Assembly (NCBI GenBank): GCA_946531975.1
Contig: CAMNAY010000007.1
Span: forward strand, 1 to 18,638
Length of the DNA stretch: 18,638 nucleotides
Direction: 5' to 3'
From: an uncultured Ruminococcus sp.
GTDB taxonomy: Bacteria; Bacillota; Clostridia; Oscillospirales; Ruminococcaceae
Below, piece by piece: positions 1 to 9,231 of the stretch (position 1 is the stretch's first letter; the number at the start of each line of letters is the position of its first letter). The position numbers and the translations under genes are program-made. A model generated the notes under the pieces. That model saw nothing but the letters and a program-made list of their open reading frames with translations, searched no databases and had not been told where the DNA came from.

Positions 1-815
1 GTCAGGGCATCAAGGGCGAGGAGCTGAATCTGCTGATCGGCTCGCGTCCGTTCCGGAGCGATGAGGGCAGCGATCTCGTCAAGCTGCGCATCATGCAGAT
101 CCTCAACGAAAAATACGGCATCACCGAGGCTGATTTCCTCTCGGCTGAGCTGGAGATCGTCCCCGCAGGAAAGTCCCGCGATCTGGGCTTTGACCGCAGC
201 ATGATCGGCGGCTACGGGCATGACGACCGCGTCTGCGCCTACCCCGCACTCGCTGCACTGCTCGATACCGAGCATCCGCAGCACACTGCCGTTGTCATTC
301 TCACTGACAAGGAGGAGATCGGCAGCGAAGGCAATACCGGTCTCTGCTCTGCTTATTTCCACGACTTCATGAAGGATCTCTCCGCTGCATTCGGCACACA
401 GGCGCACACCGTCTTTGCGCAGTCGCAGTGCCTCTCTGCCGATGTGACCGCAGCGCTTGACCCGACCTACTCCGATGTCAACGACCGCAAAAACTGCGCA
501 TACCTCAATTACGGCGTCTGCATGATGAAATTCACAGGCGCACGCGGCAAGAGCGGTTCTTCGGATGCGTCGGCGGAGTTTGTCGGCAAAATGCGGACGC
601 TGTTTGACAATGCCGGCGTCATCTGGCAGACCGGCGAGCTTGGAAAGGTTGATGCAGGCGGCGGCGGTACTGTTGCGGCGTATCTTGCAAATCTCAACAT
701 CGACACCGTTGATCTCGGCGTGCCGGTGCTGTCGATGCACGCGCCGCTCGAAGTTGTCAGCAAGATTGACGTCTTTATGTGCTACGAAGCAATCCGCGCA
801 TTCAATGCGTCTTAA
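1..815 (+). CDS. M18 family aminopeptidase, 3' part (5' end outside window)
   Basis: Cytosolic zinc aminopeptidase of family M18 (aspartyl aminopeptidase / ApeA type), which removes N-terminal residues from peptides. The reading frame is open from base 3, so the start lies upstream; about 271 codons are seen of a family length of roughly 430-480. Visible M18 signatures are GEELNLLIGSRPF near the start, GFDRSMIGGYGHDDR (the Asp pair holds a bridging metal ligand), TDKEEIGSEGNTG (catalytic and metal-binding Glu), a Gly-Lys-Ser-Gly-Ser-Ser-Asp-Ala stretch, GGGGTVAAYLA, and VLSMHAPLE with the last metal-ligand His near the C-terminus. The frame ends at TAA 813-815, and a strong terminator follows within 20 bases, so it is the last gene of its transcript. 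Family call is firm; substrate preference cannot be read. Confidence 0.93.
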   Translation, partial: QGIKGEELNLLIGSRPFRSDEGSDLVKLRIMQILNEKYGITEADFLSAELEIVPAGKSRDLGFDRSMIGGYGHDDRVCAYPALAALLDTEHPQHTAVVILTDKEEIGSEGNTGLCSAYFHDFMKDLSAAFGTQAHTVFAQSQCLSADVTAALDPTYSDVNDRKNCAYLNYGVCMMKFTGARGKSGSSDASAEFVGKMRTLFDNAGVIWQTGELGKVDAGGGGTVAAYLANLNIDTVDLGVPVLSMHAPLEVVSKIDVFMCYEAIRAFNAS

Positions 816-833
816 CACACAGCAATAAAAAGG

Positions 834-872
834 ATCCCGAAAGCAGGAGCGAAACCTGTTTTCGGGATTTTT
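834..872 (+). terminator. Rho-independent terminator after M18 aminopeptidase
   Basis: A 14-bp stem with one G-U pair (834-847 with 855-868) and a 7-base AGCGAAA loop, followed by a run of T (868-872). It begins 19 bases after the aminopeptidase stop codon and separates it from the sigma-factor operon. Confidence 0.9.
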
Positions 873-881
873 CTGCTCCCA

Positions 882-910
882 TTGCGCGTTTCTGCAAATA
901 GGATTATAAT
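882..910 (+). promoter_or_regulatory. Sigma-A type promoter for the ECF sigma operon
   Basis: A perfect -10 TATAAT lies at 905-910, with TTGCGC at 882-887 as a partial -35 at 17-base spacing. Transcription would start near 917, leaving about 90 bases of 5' leader before the ATG at 1008. The -10 looks like the housekeeping sigma, not an ECF motif, so there is no visible sign of autoregulation here. Confidence 0.6.
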
Positions 911-967
911 AGAATCAGTTTTTTCTCTCTGCATGTAATCTGAAGCATAAAAATGTTGTCTTTCTTG

Positions 968-981
968 GTGAAGCGCTTCAC
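968..981. promoter_or_regulatory. 14-bp perfect palindrome in sigma-operon leader
   Basis: GTGAAGCGCTTCAC is a perfect inverted repeat centred on CG. It lies between the predicted transcription start (about 917) and the ribosome binding site (993-1000). A CG-centred palindrome of this kind resembles operators of LacI-family regulators, but it is two bases short of the CcpA cre consensus. It could also act as a small RNA hairpin near the ribosome binding site. Function is inferred only from symmetry and position. Confidence 0.35.
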
Positions 982-1007
982 AAAGCTGACAGAAAGGAGG
1001 TGCGCAG

Positions 1008-1562
1008 ATGCAGGACAATGATCTGATCGCGATGTACTTTGCACGGGATGAACGTGCTGCGGCGGAGAGTGACCGCAAATTCGGCGGCTACTGCTACACG
1101 GTCGCATATAACATCCTCGGCAATGCACAGGACGCGGAGGAATGCGTCAACGATACGCTGGTGCGGCTCTGGGAGAGCATCCCGCCGGCAAGACCGGACA
1201 ATCTCTACGCCTACACCGCCGCAATCACGCGGAATCTCGCGAAAAACCGCCTGAAATCCAGTCAGGCGCAGCGGCGCGGCGGTACCGAAATCCCCGCTGT
1301 TCTCGATGAGCTGCGGGACTGCACCGATCCTGACACCGTGGAGCAGGAGCTCGACCGGCGGGCACTGGGCGATGCGCTGAACCGTTTTCTCGGCACGCTG
1401 AAGCCCGATCACCGCAAGATCTTTGTACAGCGGTACTGGTATCTGTGCCCTGTGGACGAGATCGCGGAGAATCTGGAGCTGACAAAATCCAAGGTCACTG
1501 TCACACTGATGCGCACCCGAAAAAAACTCGAAGCTTTCTTAAAGAAGGAGGGGTACTTATGA
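1008..1562 (+). CDS. ECF-type RNA polymerase sigma factor
   Basis: An alternative sigma factor of 184 residues, the usual length for an ECF (sigma-70 region 2 plus region 4) protein. Region 2 covers about residues 19-82, with the helix DAEECVNDTLVRLWESIPP and the following ITRNLAKNRL segment. Region 4 covers about 128-180, with LKPDHRKIFVQRYW and the helix-turn-helix VDEIAENLELTKSKVTVTLMRTRKKL, which would read the -35 element. The ATG at 1008 has an AAAGGAGG site (993-1000) seven bases upstream. The stop overlaps the next gene's start (ATGA, 1559-1562), which implies translational coupling to the membrane protein downstream, the usual sigma/anti-sigma layout. The target regulon and inducing signal cannot be read. 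Confidence 0.9.
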   Translation: MQDNDLIAMYFARDERAAAESDRKFGGYCYTVAYNILGNAQDAEECVNDTLVRLWESIPPARPDNLYAYTAAITRNLAKNRLKSSQAQRRGGTEIPAVLDELRDCTDPDTVEQELDRRALGDALNRFLGTLKPDHRKIFVQRYWYLCPVDEIAENLELTKSKVTVTLMRTRKKLEAFLKKEGYL

Positions 1563-4126
1563 AGCCGGAGACATTATTTCAGATCATGGATGAAATTTCG
1601 CCGGACTATATCGCGGAAGCAAAACCGAAGAACACCCGCACACGCCCCGGACATGCACCTGCAAGGACACAGGCAAAGACTGCGGCGGAGGACGAGATCT
1701 TCGAGGTGCAGCAGCCTGTCATGCAGAAGCGGAGAAAGGATAACATCATGAAAAGCAGCATGATTCAGCGCTTCACGACCGGCATGGTTGCGGCGGCAGC
1801 GCTTGCCGTATTTGTCGGCGGCGGTGTATTCATCGCCAAGCAGCAGAAGGATAAAAGCGCAGTGACGAGCAGCACGCCTGCGTCCCAGATTGCGGAGCAG
1901 CGCCCCGAAAACTTCCTCGGCGGCACCGGTGCGGTTCACGCGATGCAGTCAGCCGAACGGGGCGGATTGGCCATGTATGACGATGAGAATTTCTATTTCG
2001 GCGGCCTGACCGTTCCGCGCAGCGGCGCACTTCAGGAGAATGTCACGATGCAGGCAGATCATCTGTCCGACATTCTCTGGGACGGCGACCGGTTCTACCG
2101 GAGGGACGGCGGAACGCTCAGTCTGCTGGATACGGACAGAACACAGACACCGTTCTTTGATGCATCTCAATGCAATCTGTCTGTCCCGTATCCGACCGAC
2201 AGAAATCTGATCACTGCGATCTATCATCTCAGCGGTGACAACTATGTGATCGTTATGATTCCGCAGAAGCTTCAGGACGGTCAGGTCGAGGCAAGCTACG
2301 GCATGGCTGCCGTCTTCTACCGGGCAGACACCGGAAAGATTGAGATTCTCGATGATACCAATGCGATGCGGTGGGAGACTTTGCTCCGCGACGGAAACGG
2401 CGGATTCTATGTTCTTCCGGCGAATGATTCCGACGGTGAGACATGGGTGTATCATCTCATTGAGGAAGAAAAGTCGATGACATCCATTTACAGCCCCGCA
2501 GAAAAGCCGATCACACCGGGAAGCATGTATCTCACGCCCGACAACAAGACGCTGTATTACCGCCCGAAGGATTCGGATGAACTGCGGAAGGTCAGCACCT
2601 CCGAGCTGACGATCTGGCAAACCGGCAGCGTCGATACCGAAGCGGTGCTGGAGCATGTGCCGGCGGACGGCTGTCTGGCATATGACGGAACCCTTTTCGT
2701 GTTCAATCCGGAACGAACCCAGATTGAACGCACCGACCTTGAATGGAACACGCAGGAGCTGCTCTGGCGGGCAGCCGATGATGATAACATGCCTGAGACA
2801 TTCCGTGCGGCGTTTGACGCTGACGGCATGCAGATGCTCGCAGTGGATGAGAATTATCTGTTCGTGCAGTTCGGCACTGATGCGCAGTTCGGTCTGCTTG
2901 ACCGCAAGGCCCGCGAAATGCGCTATATCACGGTCACGGATACGCAGGAACAGACCGACGAGCCGCAGAATGCGGAGGGCACCGCGCCTCCGACCGCAGA
3001 AAGCAATATTTACGGCGGCGAGGGCGCGCTCCGCATCGTGAAGCCGCTCTGGAAGTACGGCGGACTGCTGCGCGATGACCGTTACTTCTACTACGGCGGC
3101 ATGAAAATCAACGCAGACGGCCATGCCGAATACGGCGGCATCAGCGAATTGCCTACGGTATGGAACGGGCATCCTGTCATTACCGACAGCGAGCAGCTCT
3201 ATACACAAGAGAACGGCAAAATCTGGTCGCTTGACGCTGCGGGCAATGAAACACTGTTCTATGAGGTGCCGGGCGTCTGGATGTACAATGGCGATCACAG
3301 CGGCTACCTTGAGGAGCATGTCAGCGATATCGAGGTTTCCGTTCTCCGGCATATCTATGACGATGTGTACGTGATCGCCGGCACTGCCCGCACAACGGAC
3401 ACCAATGAAGCCTGCAATTTCGCCTACTATATCAGGCACGCAAACTTTGAAGAAACCGGCAGCTCCGATGACTGCGGCTACTACTGCCTGCCGGAGCATC
3501 TTGTGACCATGCAGGACGTCAACCGCCTCGCAGACCTGATCCCTGCACCGGAGAAAAAGGGATTCTACTGCTATGAGGCGACCAAAGGACGCATTGTATT
3601 CGTGCCCTGCCACGAAGATGCCGACTGGAAGGTCAACCGCGTTGTCAGCCCGTATACCGATCAGATTCACGCGGATAGCTGGACGGTCAAGGACGGCACG
3701 CTCTATTACCTCAACAGCGAGGGCGAATTCTGCAAGCATGTGATCTCGGATGATGCTATCGTGTATCTGGATCCGAATACCGGCAGGGAGTATGACACTA
3801 CCGATGCAGAATACGCAAAGAATGCGGAAAAGACCGTGCTTTCCGTTCCGCAGGGAACGCTCAACGCATTGTACTTCGGCGGCAATACCGTCTATGCGCG
3901 CCTGAACTTCGACACAGTCTGGGCAGCAGAACTCGACGAGCCGGAGCAGTGGACGGAGGTTTTCCGGAATCAGGACAACAACTCCGACAAAAAGGAGGTC
4001 GCGGCAATCACCGGCGGCGTTGCAGCGAATGACAGACTGCTGCTCATGGCTGTTGACGGTCAGGATCATCAGGTCTTCCTGCAAATCTTCCCGGATCGGC
4101 CCTATGCAACTGCCTTGACGACCTGA
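1559..4126 (+). CDS. Single-pass membrane protein, presumed anti-sigma / sensor partner
   Basis: An 855-residue protein co-translated with the sigma factor. The ATG at 1559 is chosen because AAGGAGGGG (1545-1553) lies five bases upstream and the codon overlaps the sigma stop; a longer in-frame extension would run inside the sigma gene. Residues 1-70 form a short polar cytoplasmic region (MKPETLFQIMDEISPDYIAEA, then a basic stretch). One transmembrane helix spans about 74-93, and a large exported region of about 760 residues follows. That region is internally duplicated: segments starting near residues 121 and 486 align (GGTGAV... with GGEGAL..., then GGLAMYDDENFYFGGL with GGLLRDDRYFYYGGM). 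Short Gly/Tyr/Asp-rich strands suggest a beta-propeller-like fold. No canonical zinc anti-sigma (HxxxCxxC) motif is visible. The anti-sigma role rests on gene order and topology, not on a recognised domain. Confidence 0.75.
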   Translation: MKPETLFQIMDEISPDYIAEAKPKNTRTRPGHAPARTQAKTAAEDEIFEVQQPVMQKRRKDNIMKSSMIQRFTTGMVAAAALAVFVGGGVFIAKQQKDKSAVTSSTPASQIAEQRPENFLGGTGAVHAMQSAERGGLAMYDDENFYFGGLTVPRSGALQENVTMQADHLSDILWDGDRFYRRDGGTLSLLDTDRTQTPFFDASQCNLSVPYPTDRNLITAIYHLSGDNYVIVMIPQKLQDGQVEASYGMAAVFYRADTGKIEILDDTNAMRWETLLRDGNGGFYVLPANDSDGETWVYHLIEEEKSMTSIYSPAEKPITPGSMYLTPDNKTLYYRPKDSDELRKVSTSELTIWQTGSVDTEAVLEHVPADGCLAYDGTLFVFNPERTQIERTDLEWNTQELLWRAADDDNMPETFRAAFDADGMQMLAVDENYLFVQFGTDAQFGLLDRKAREMRYITVTDTQEQTDEPQNAEGTAPPTAESNIYGGEGALRIVKPLWKYGGLLRDDRYFYYGGMKINADGHAEYGGISELPTVWNGHPVITDSEQLYTQENGKIWSLDAAGNETLFYEVPGVWMYNGDHSGYLEEHVSDIEVSVLRHIYDDVYVIAGTARTTDTNEACNFAYYIRHANFEETGSSDDCGYYCLPEHLVTMQDVNRLADLIPAPEKKGFYCYEATKGRIVFVPCHEDADWKVNRVVSPYTDQIHADSWTVKDGTLYYLNSEGEFCKHVISDDAIVYLDPNTGREYDTTDAEYAKNAEKTVLSVPQGTLNALYFGGNTVYARLNFDTVWAAELDEPEQWTEVFRNQDNNSDKKEVAAITGGVAANDRLLLMAVDGQDHQVFLQIFPDRPYATALTT

Positions 4127-4165
4127 ACTTTCGGAAATCCCCAAGGCTGCAATCAGACAATAAAC

Positions 4166-4203
4166 AAAGGCTGCATAACACACTTGGGTTATGCAGCCTT
4201 TTT
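4166..4203. terminator. Bidirectional terminator between convergent genes
   Basis: A perfect 14-bp stem (4166-4179 with 4188-4201) with an 8-base loop. The plus strand has TTTTT at its 3' edge (4199-4203). On the minus strand the stem ends in CTTT followed by GTTTATT, a weaker U-rich tail. It sits between the plus-strand sigma operon and the minus-strand DAHP synthase gene and can end both. Confidence 0.88.
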
Positions 4204-4210
4204 ATATGCA

Positions 4211-5242
4211 TTACAGGATCTCTGCGATCTCCAGGATCAGCCGCTCGGACTTCTCCCAGCCAAGGCACGGATCCGTGATCGACTTGCCGTAGCAGCCGCC
4301 GTCGATCTTCTGTGCGCCGTCCTCGATGTAGCTCTCGATCATGAAGCCCTTGACCAGCTTCTTGATCTCGTTGTTGTATTTGCGCATGTTCAGCACTTCC
4401 TTCACGATCCGCGGCTGCTCCAGCGGATTCTTGCCGGAGTTCGCGTGGTTCGTGTCGATGATCGCCGCAGGATTTGCGAACTCACCTGCTGCATACAGTG
4501 CAGCCAGATGTGTCAGATCCTCATAGTGGTAGTTCGGCATCGACTGACCGTGCTTGTTCATGTAGCCGCGCATGATCGCGTGTGCCAGCGGGTTGCCGGT
4601 CGAATGTGCCTCCCAGCCGCGGTAGATGAAGGTGTGACCGTGCTGTGCGGCGGTGATCGCGTTCATCATGACGGAGAGATCGCCTGCGGTCGGGTTCTTC
4701 ATGCCGACCGGACCTGCGATGCCGCTTGCAACCAGTCTGTGCTCCTGATTCTCAACGGAACGCGCACCGACTGCCACATATGCAAGCAGGTCGTCCAGAT
4801 ACTTGTGATTCTCCGGATAGAGCATCTCATCCGCGCAGGAGAAGCCGGTTTCCTTCAGGGCGCGCATGTGCAGCTCTCTGGTTGCGATGATGCCCTTGAA
4901 CATGTCCGGCTTTGCGTTCGGATCCGGCTGATGCAGCAGGCCCTTATAGCCGGCGCCCGTCGTGCGGGGCTTATTGGTGTAGATGCGCGGGATAATGAAG
5001 ATCTCGTCCTTCACCTTTTCCTGCACCTCGCGCAGACGGGTGATGTAGTCGATGACGGCGTCGGGATTATCTGCCGAACAGGGGCCGATAATGAGGAGCA
5101 GACGGTCGTCCTTGCCCTCAAAAATGTTCTTGATCTCAATCGCGCGCTGCTCAACGATCTTTTCCATATCGGCGGTCACGGGATACATCTCCTTGACCTC
5201 CATCGGAATTGCCAGCTTGCGCTCAAAGCTCATGTTCATCAT
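4211..5242 (-). CDS. aroF: Class I 3-deoxy-7-phosphoheptulonate (DAHP) synthase
   Basis: Joins phosphoenolpyruvate and erythrose 4-phosphate to make DAHP, the first step of the shikimate pathway. It belongs to the AroF/G/H (class I alpha) type: residues 46-56 read DRLLLIIGPCS with the metal-binding Cys, followed by PRIYTNKPRTTGAGYKGLL, VGMKNPTAGD, RGW and DTNHANSGKN (metal His). From the ATG at 5242 it is 343 residues, close to E. coli AroG. An in-frame ATG at 5272 has no ribosome site, whereas AAAAAGGAG lies about 12 bases before 5242; the next codon is also ATG (5239). It has its own consensus promoter and a terminator just past the stop, so it is a single-gene unit. Which aromatic amino acid inhibits it is not evident. 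The symbol stands for the family, not a particular isozyme. Confidence 0.92.
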   Translation of the reverse strand: MMNMSFERKLAIPMEVKEMYPVTADMEKIVEQRAIEIKNIFEGKDDRLLLIIGPCSADNPDAVIDYITRLREVQEKVKDEIFIIPRIYTNKPRTTGAGYKGLLHQPDPNAKPDMFKGIIATRELHMRALKETGFSCADEMLYPENHKYLDDLLAYVAVGARSVENQEHRLVASGIAGPVGMKNPTAGDLSVMMNAITAAQHGHTFIYRGWEAHSTGNPLAHAIMRGYMNKHGQSMPNYHYEDLTHLAALYAAGEFANPAAIIDTNHANSGKNPLEQPRIVKEVLNMRKYNNEIKKLVKGFMIESYIEDGAQKIDGGCYGKSITDPCLGWEKSERLILEIAEIL

Positions 5243-5283
5243 AATATGTATTCGCTCCTTTTTACTTTTCATCCGATTGATGC

Positions 5284-5294
5284 TGAATCATTCA
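5284..5294. promoter_or_regulatory. Short palindrome in aroF leader
   Basis: TGAAT-C-ATTCA is a perfect 11-base palindrome about 7-17 bases past the predicted aroF transcription start. It is a possible regulator site, but short enough to be chance. Confidence 0.2.
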
Positions 5295-5307
5295 CTTGTC
5301 GAACCCT

Positions 5308-5336
5308 ATTATACAACCTTTTTGTCAATTTGTCAA
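5308..5336 (-). promoter_or_regulatory. Consensus sigma-A promoter of aroF
   Basis: On the minus strand TTGACA (5331-5336), a 17-base spacer and TATAAT (5308-5313) match consensus exactly. The -35 begins a tandem 8-mer (TTGACAAATTGACAAA, 5321-5336), so a second TTGACA lies eight bases downstream of the first. Transcription would start near 5301. Confidence 0.85.
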
Positions 5337-5375
5337 CCATTTAACGCGCCAAAGTGATAAATTTTTATATGTAAA

Positions 5376-6524
5376 CTAACTCGTATACGCCTTGAGGTAT
5401 TCCATGACAAGGACGTAGTCTCCCTCATAGTTATACTCCTGAAGCACCGCAGCCTGTGTATCCCAGCCGACCTCCGCAATCTGCTCAGCGGTCTCCGTGA
5501 ACGACTCCAGCGGGTGTGAATCCGCCTGATAGGCTTCATCCCGCTCCGCATAGCTGTTGTTCAGATCTGCCCACATCAGAGCATCCGGCATGACAATCTC
5601 CATTTCTGCGAGATAATCCGCCGCATCGAGCCCCTTCGCTTCACATTCTGCCTGCACCGCTTCATAAAACGGATCGGCAACCGTAAAGTACAGCTCAATC
5701 AGTGCTGCATAGCGCAGGAACGGATCGCTGCTGTTCCGCAGTGCCATATAGCTGAGGAAATTGGCTTCGCTCTCCTTGTAGTAGCCCTGATGGTGCGCGG
5801 ATTCATGTGCGATCAGCACCGGTTCATACAGCCGTGTGAGATATTTGTTCTTCGTCAGCTCCATGGTCAGCGGATTGGTGTAGCCGCCGATGCGCATCCA
5901 TTCCAGCACATCGGAAAACACTGACGGCTTGACCGGCGGATAATACCCCGCCAGCCGCGGATATTCCGCACTGAACGCCTGCATTGCCTGAAACACGCGC
6001 TGCTCCATATCTGCACGCGAAGGGTAGATCAGCCGGCTGTTCTCCCCGCGCTCGACCGCATATTCCGCAGTATTCAGCTCCTCCGTGATGCGGTTCAGCG
6101 CAGTACGCATTTCCTCAAGGGAATACTCCTGCTTCTGGACGGCATTCTGTCCCAGAACGCTCCCCCGCAGCGGAATCAGCCAGTTGAAGGTCTCCATGGT
6201 CAGCACACAGACAGCAAGCATCAGTGCCGACTTGAAATAGCCCGCCGTGAAACGCCGGTACTTCGGCTTTTTCCGCAGAAAGATCAGCAGGATCAGCAGA
6301 ACCGGCATCATCACCCCTGCGAGAATCGCACCGATGATGAGCCAGTCTGTCAGATTGAACGGCAGCAGTGCCGTCACCCTGCCGATCCCGTCTGCAAGAA
6401 GCGGATAAATATGATCGGTATACCAGTCGCAGAACCCCTTGCTGAAGGCGGTCAGATTCAGAATCAGACTCACGCCTGTCAGCACAAGGATCACTGCCCA
6501 ATACGGCTTGATTTTATGTTTCAT
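5376..6524 (-). CDS. DUF3810-type membrane protein with HExxH motif
   Basis: An integral membrane protein of 382 residues with three predicted transmembrane helices (about 10-28, 61-83, 98-116) and a C-terminal domain of about 260 residues. That domain carries HESAH (240-244), an HExxH zinc-protease motif, followed by YYKESEANFLSYMA, where a Glu around 251-253 could be the third zinc ligand. This layout fits the DUF3810 family, which is metalloprotease-like but of unknown substrate. The ATG at 6524 is chosen because GGAGGGG (6530-6536) lies five bases upstream; a GTG at 6530 overlaps that site. It has its own promoter just beyond trpA, so it is a neighbour of the trp operon and probably not part of it. 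No clear terminator follows it before the aroF promoter. Confidence 0.78.
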   Translation of the reverse strand: MKHKIKPYWAVILVLTGVSLILNLTAFSKGFCDWYTDHIYPLLADGIGRVTALLPFNLTDWLIIGAILAGVMMPVLLILLIFLRKKPKYRRFTAGYFKSALMLAVCVLTMETFNWLIPLRGSVLGQNAVQKQEYSLEEMRTALNRITEELNTAEYAVERGENSRLIYPSRADMEQRVFQAMQAFSAEYPRLAGYYPPVKPSVFSDVLEWMRIGGYTNPLTMELTKNKYLTRLYEPVLIAHESAHHQGYYKESEANFLSYMALRNSSDPFLRYAALIELYFTVADPFYEAVQAECEAKGLDAADYLAEMEIVMPDALMWADLNNSYAERDEAYQADSHPLESFTETAEQIAEVGWDTQAAVLQEYNYEGDYVLVMEYLKAYTS

Positions 6525-6557
6525 AGGCACCCCTCCGCACGCACAAATTCTATCTCA

Positions 6558-6586
6558 AGTATAAACCCCGATGAAGATTTTGTCAA
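6558..6586 (-). promoter_or_regulatory. Sigma-A promoter of the DUF3810 gene
   Basis: On the minus strand TTGACA (6581-6586), a 17-base spacer and TATACT (6558-6563). It lies between the trpA stop codon and the ATG at 6524, giving a short leader of about 28 bases. Confidence 0.8.
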
Positions 6587-6590
6587 GCGG

Positions 6591-6613
6591 AAAACAATGC
6601 CGTTACTGCATTG
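6591..6613 (-). terminator. Possible weak terminator overlapping the trpA stop
   Basis: On the minus strand CAATGC (6608-6613) pairs with GCATTG (6595-6600) around a 7-base loop that contains the trpA TAA; a TTTT run follows (6591-6594). A six-base stem is weak, so some read-through into the next gene is likely. No better terminator is seen at the end of the trp operon. Confidence 0.35.
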
Positions 6614-7365
6614 CCTGTTTCATTTCTTTGACGAATGCGCCGACAGCCGGAGCAGCGTCTTTGCCGTGCTTGGCGATGAGCCTGACGATTGCAGAGCCGA
6701 CGATCGCGCCGTCGGAAACAGCAGCCATTTTCGCAGCCTGCTCCGGCTTTGAGATGCCAAAGCCGATCGCACAGGGAACCGACGTATTTTCGCGGATCTT
6801 CGCTGTGATTGCTGCAATGTCCGTCTGAATCTCGCTGCGCATGCCGGTCACGCCGAGGCTCGACACGACATAGATAAAGCCCTCTGCATCCTTTGCGATC
6901 TGCGCGATGCGGTTCTCGGAGGTCGGTGCAATCAGCGAGATGAAATCGACGCCGTGCTTGCGGCAGACCGGTGCGAACTCGTCCTTTTCCTCATACGGAA
7001 CATCCGGCAGAATGATGCCGTCGATGCCGCACTCTGCACACTTTGCCGCAAAGCGCTCAATGCCGTATGAGAACACGACATTTGCATAGGTCATGAACAG
7101 CAGCGGCACAGTCACATCGGCACGCAGCGCCTTGACAAAATCGAAGATCTTATCGGTCGTAATGCCGCCGGACAGTGCGCGGATATTTGCCTCCTGAATG
7201 ACCGGACCCTCTGCGGTCGGGTCAGAGAACGGGATGCCCAGTTCGATCAGATCAGCACCGTTCGCTGCCATTTCGCGGACAATCTTCCCCGTCGTTTCGA
7301 GGTCGGGGTCGCCGCAGGTGATGAACGGAATGAACGCCTTGCCGTTCTTGAATGCGTCAGAAATC

Positions 7366-7373
<8 letters not shown>
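6603..7373 (-). CDS. trpA: Tryptophan synthase alpha subunit
   Basis: Cleaves indole-3-glycerol phosphate to indole and glyceraldehyde 3-phosphate, and passes indole to TrpB in the alpha2-beta2 complex. It has 256 residues, a normal TIM-barrel length. The catalytic Glu (E. coli Glu49) is in ELGIPFSDP, residue 44. The second catalytic acid, Asp60 in E. coli (LADGP), is Glu55 here (TAEGP). GFGISKPEQAA near residue 200 forms the phosphate-binding loop region. The ATG at 7373 has GGGGAGG six bases upstream and overlaps the trpB end by 8 bases, so a longer in-frame extension inside trpB is rejected. It is the last gene of the trp operon. Confidence 0.96.
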
Positions 7374-8556
<1,183 letters not shown>

Positions 8557-8625
8557 AATAACGTCCTCCTTGATTGTAAGATTTCTGAATCGGTCTGCGG
8601 GGTGCAGCGCGCAGACAAACCGCGG

Positions 8626-9231
8626 TCAGTCTGCTTTCCGCACGGTCTCCGCAAACGCCTGCATCTTCTCTGCATCCTTGCGCCCGTCCGTCTCGACGCC
8701 GCTGCTGACATCGACGCCGTACGGATGCAGCCGCGATACCGCCTGTGCCGCATTCTCCGGCGTCAGACCGCCCGCGAGAAAATACGGGCGGGAAAAGCCC
8801 TGAAGCAGCGCATGGTCAAAACCCTCGCCTGTCCCGCCGATGCCGCTGTCCAGCAGCACAATGTCCGCATCGGACTCCTCTGCCGCATGCAGATCTGCCG
8901 CACTGCGAATGCTGTACGCCTTGATGACCGGCAGTGTGCAGACTTTCCGCAGATTCAGCAGATATGCCGCGTCCTCCTGTCCGTGCAGCTGCACCATCTG
9001 GATGATGCCCTTTTCCGCGAGCGCCGAGATTTCCTTCACCTGCGCGTTCACGAACACCCCGACCAGCGGGATACGTGCATCGAGCGTTTTGCGGATCGCC
9101 CGCGCCGTTTCCTGCGTCACGCAGCGCCGCCTGCCCTGCGCAAATACCGTGCCGGCAAGATCCGGCTGCACTGCGTTTGCATATTCTGCGTCCTGCACGG
9201 ACATCAGCCCGCAGATCTTGATTTTTGTCAT
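8626..9231 (-). CDS. trpF: Phosphoribosylanthranilate isomerase
   Basis: Catalyses the Amadori rearrangement of phosphoribosylanthranilate to CdRP, between TrpD and TrpC in the pathway. It has 201 residues, a normal length for a stand-alone TrpF barrel. The catalytic base Cys7 is in KIKICGLM, and the general acid Asp128 is in LLDSGIGGTGEGFDH. GVFVN, QLHG, LAGGLTPEN and GVDVSSGVE fit the family. The start ATG overlaps the trpC stop (ATGA, 9228-9231), so translation is probably coupled. The upstream AAGGGTGAG is a modest ribosome site. It is a separate gene from trpC, not fused as in E. coli. Confidence 0.95.
   Translation of the reverse strand: MTKIKICGLMSVQDAEYANAVQPDLAGTVFAQGRRRCVTQETARAIRKTLDARIPLVGVFVNAQVKEISALAEKGIIQMVQLHGQEDAAYLLNLRKVCTLPVIKAYSIRSAADLHAAEESDADIVLLDSGIGGTGEGFDHALLQGFSRPYFLAGGLTPENAAQAVSRLHPYGVDVSSGVETDGRKDAEKMQAFAETVRKAD

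Noticed and set aside
968..981. CcpA cre site
   Set aside because: The palindrome has TGAAGCGCTTCA, two bases shorter than the cre consensus between its TG and CA ends, so it was kept only as an unassigned palindrome.
1445..1558. Earlier start for the sigma partner protein
   Set aside because: It would overlap the sigma region 4 sequence; the ATG at 1559 has a strong ribosome site and the typical 4-base overlap.
1949..4183. A 744-codon open frame on the minus strand across the sigma partner gene
   Set aside because: It lies fully opposite a well-supported gene with a strong ribosome site, has no recognisable motif, and its composition is what the complement of a biased coding strand gives.
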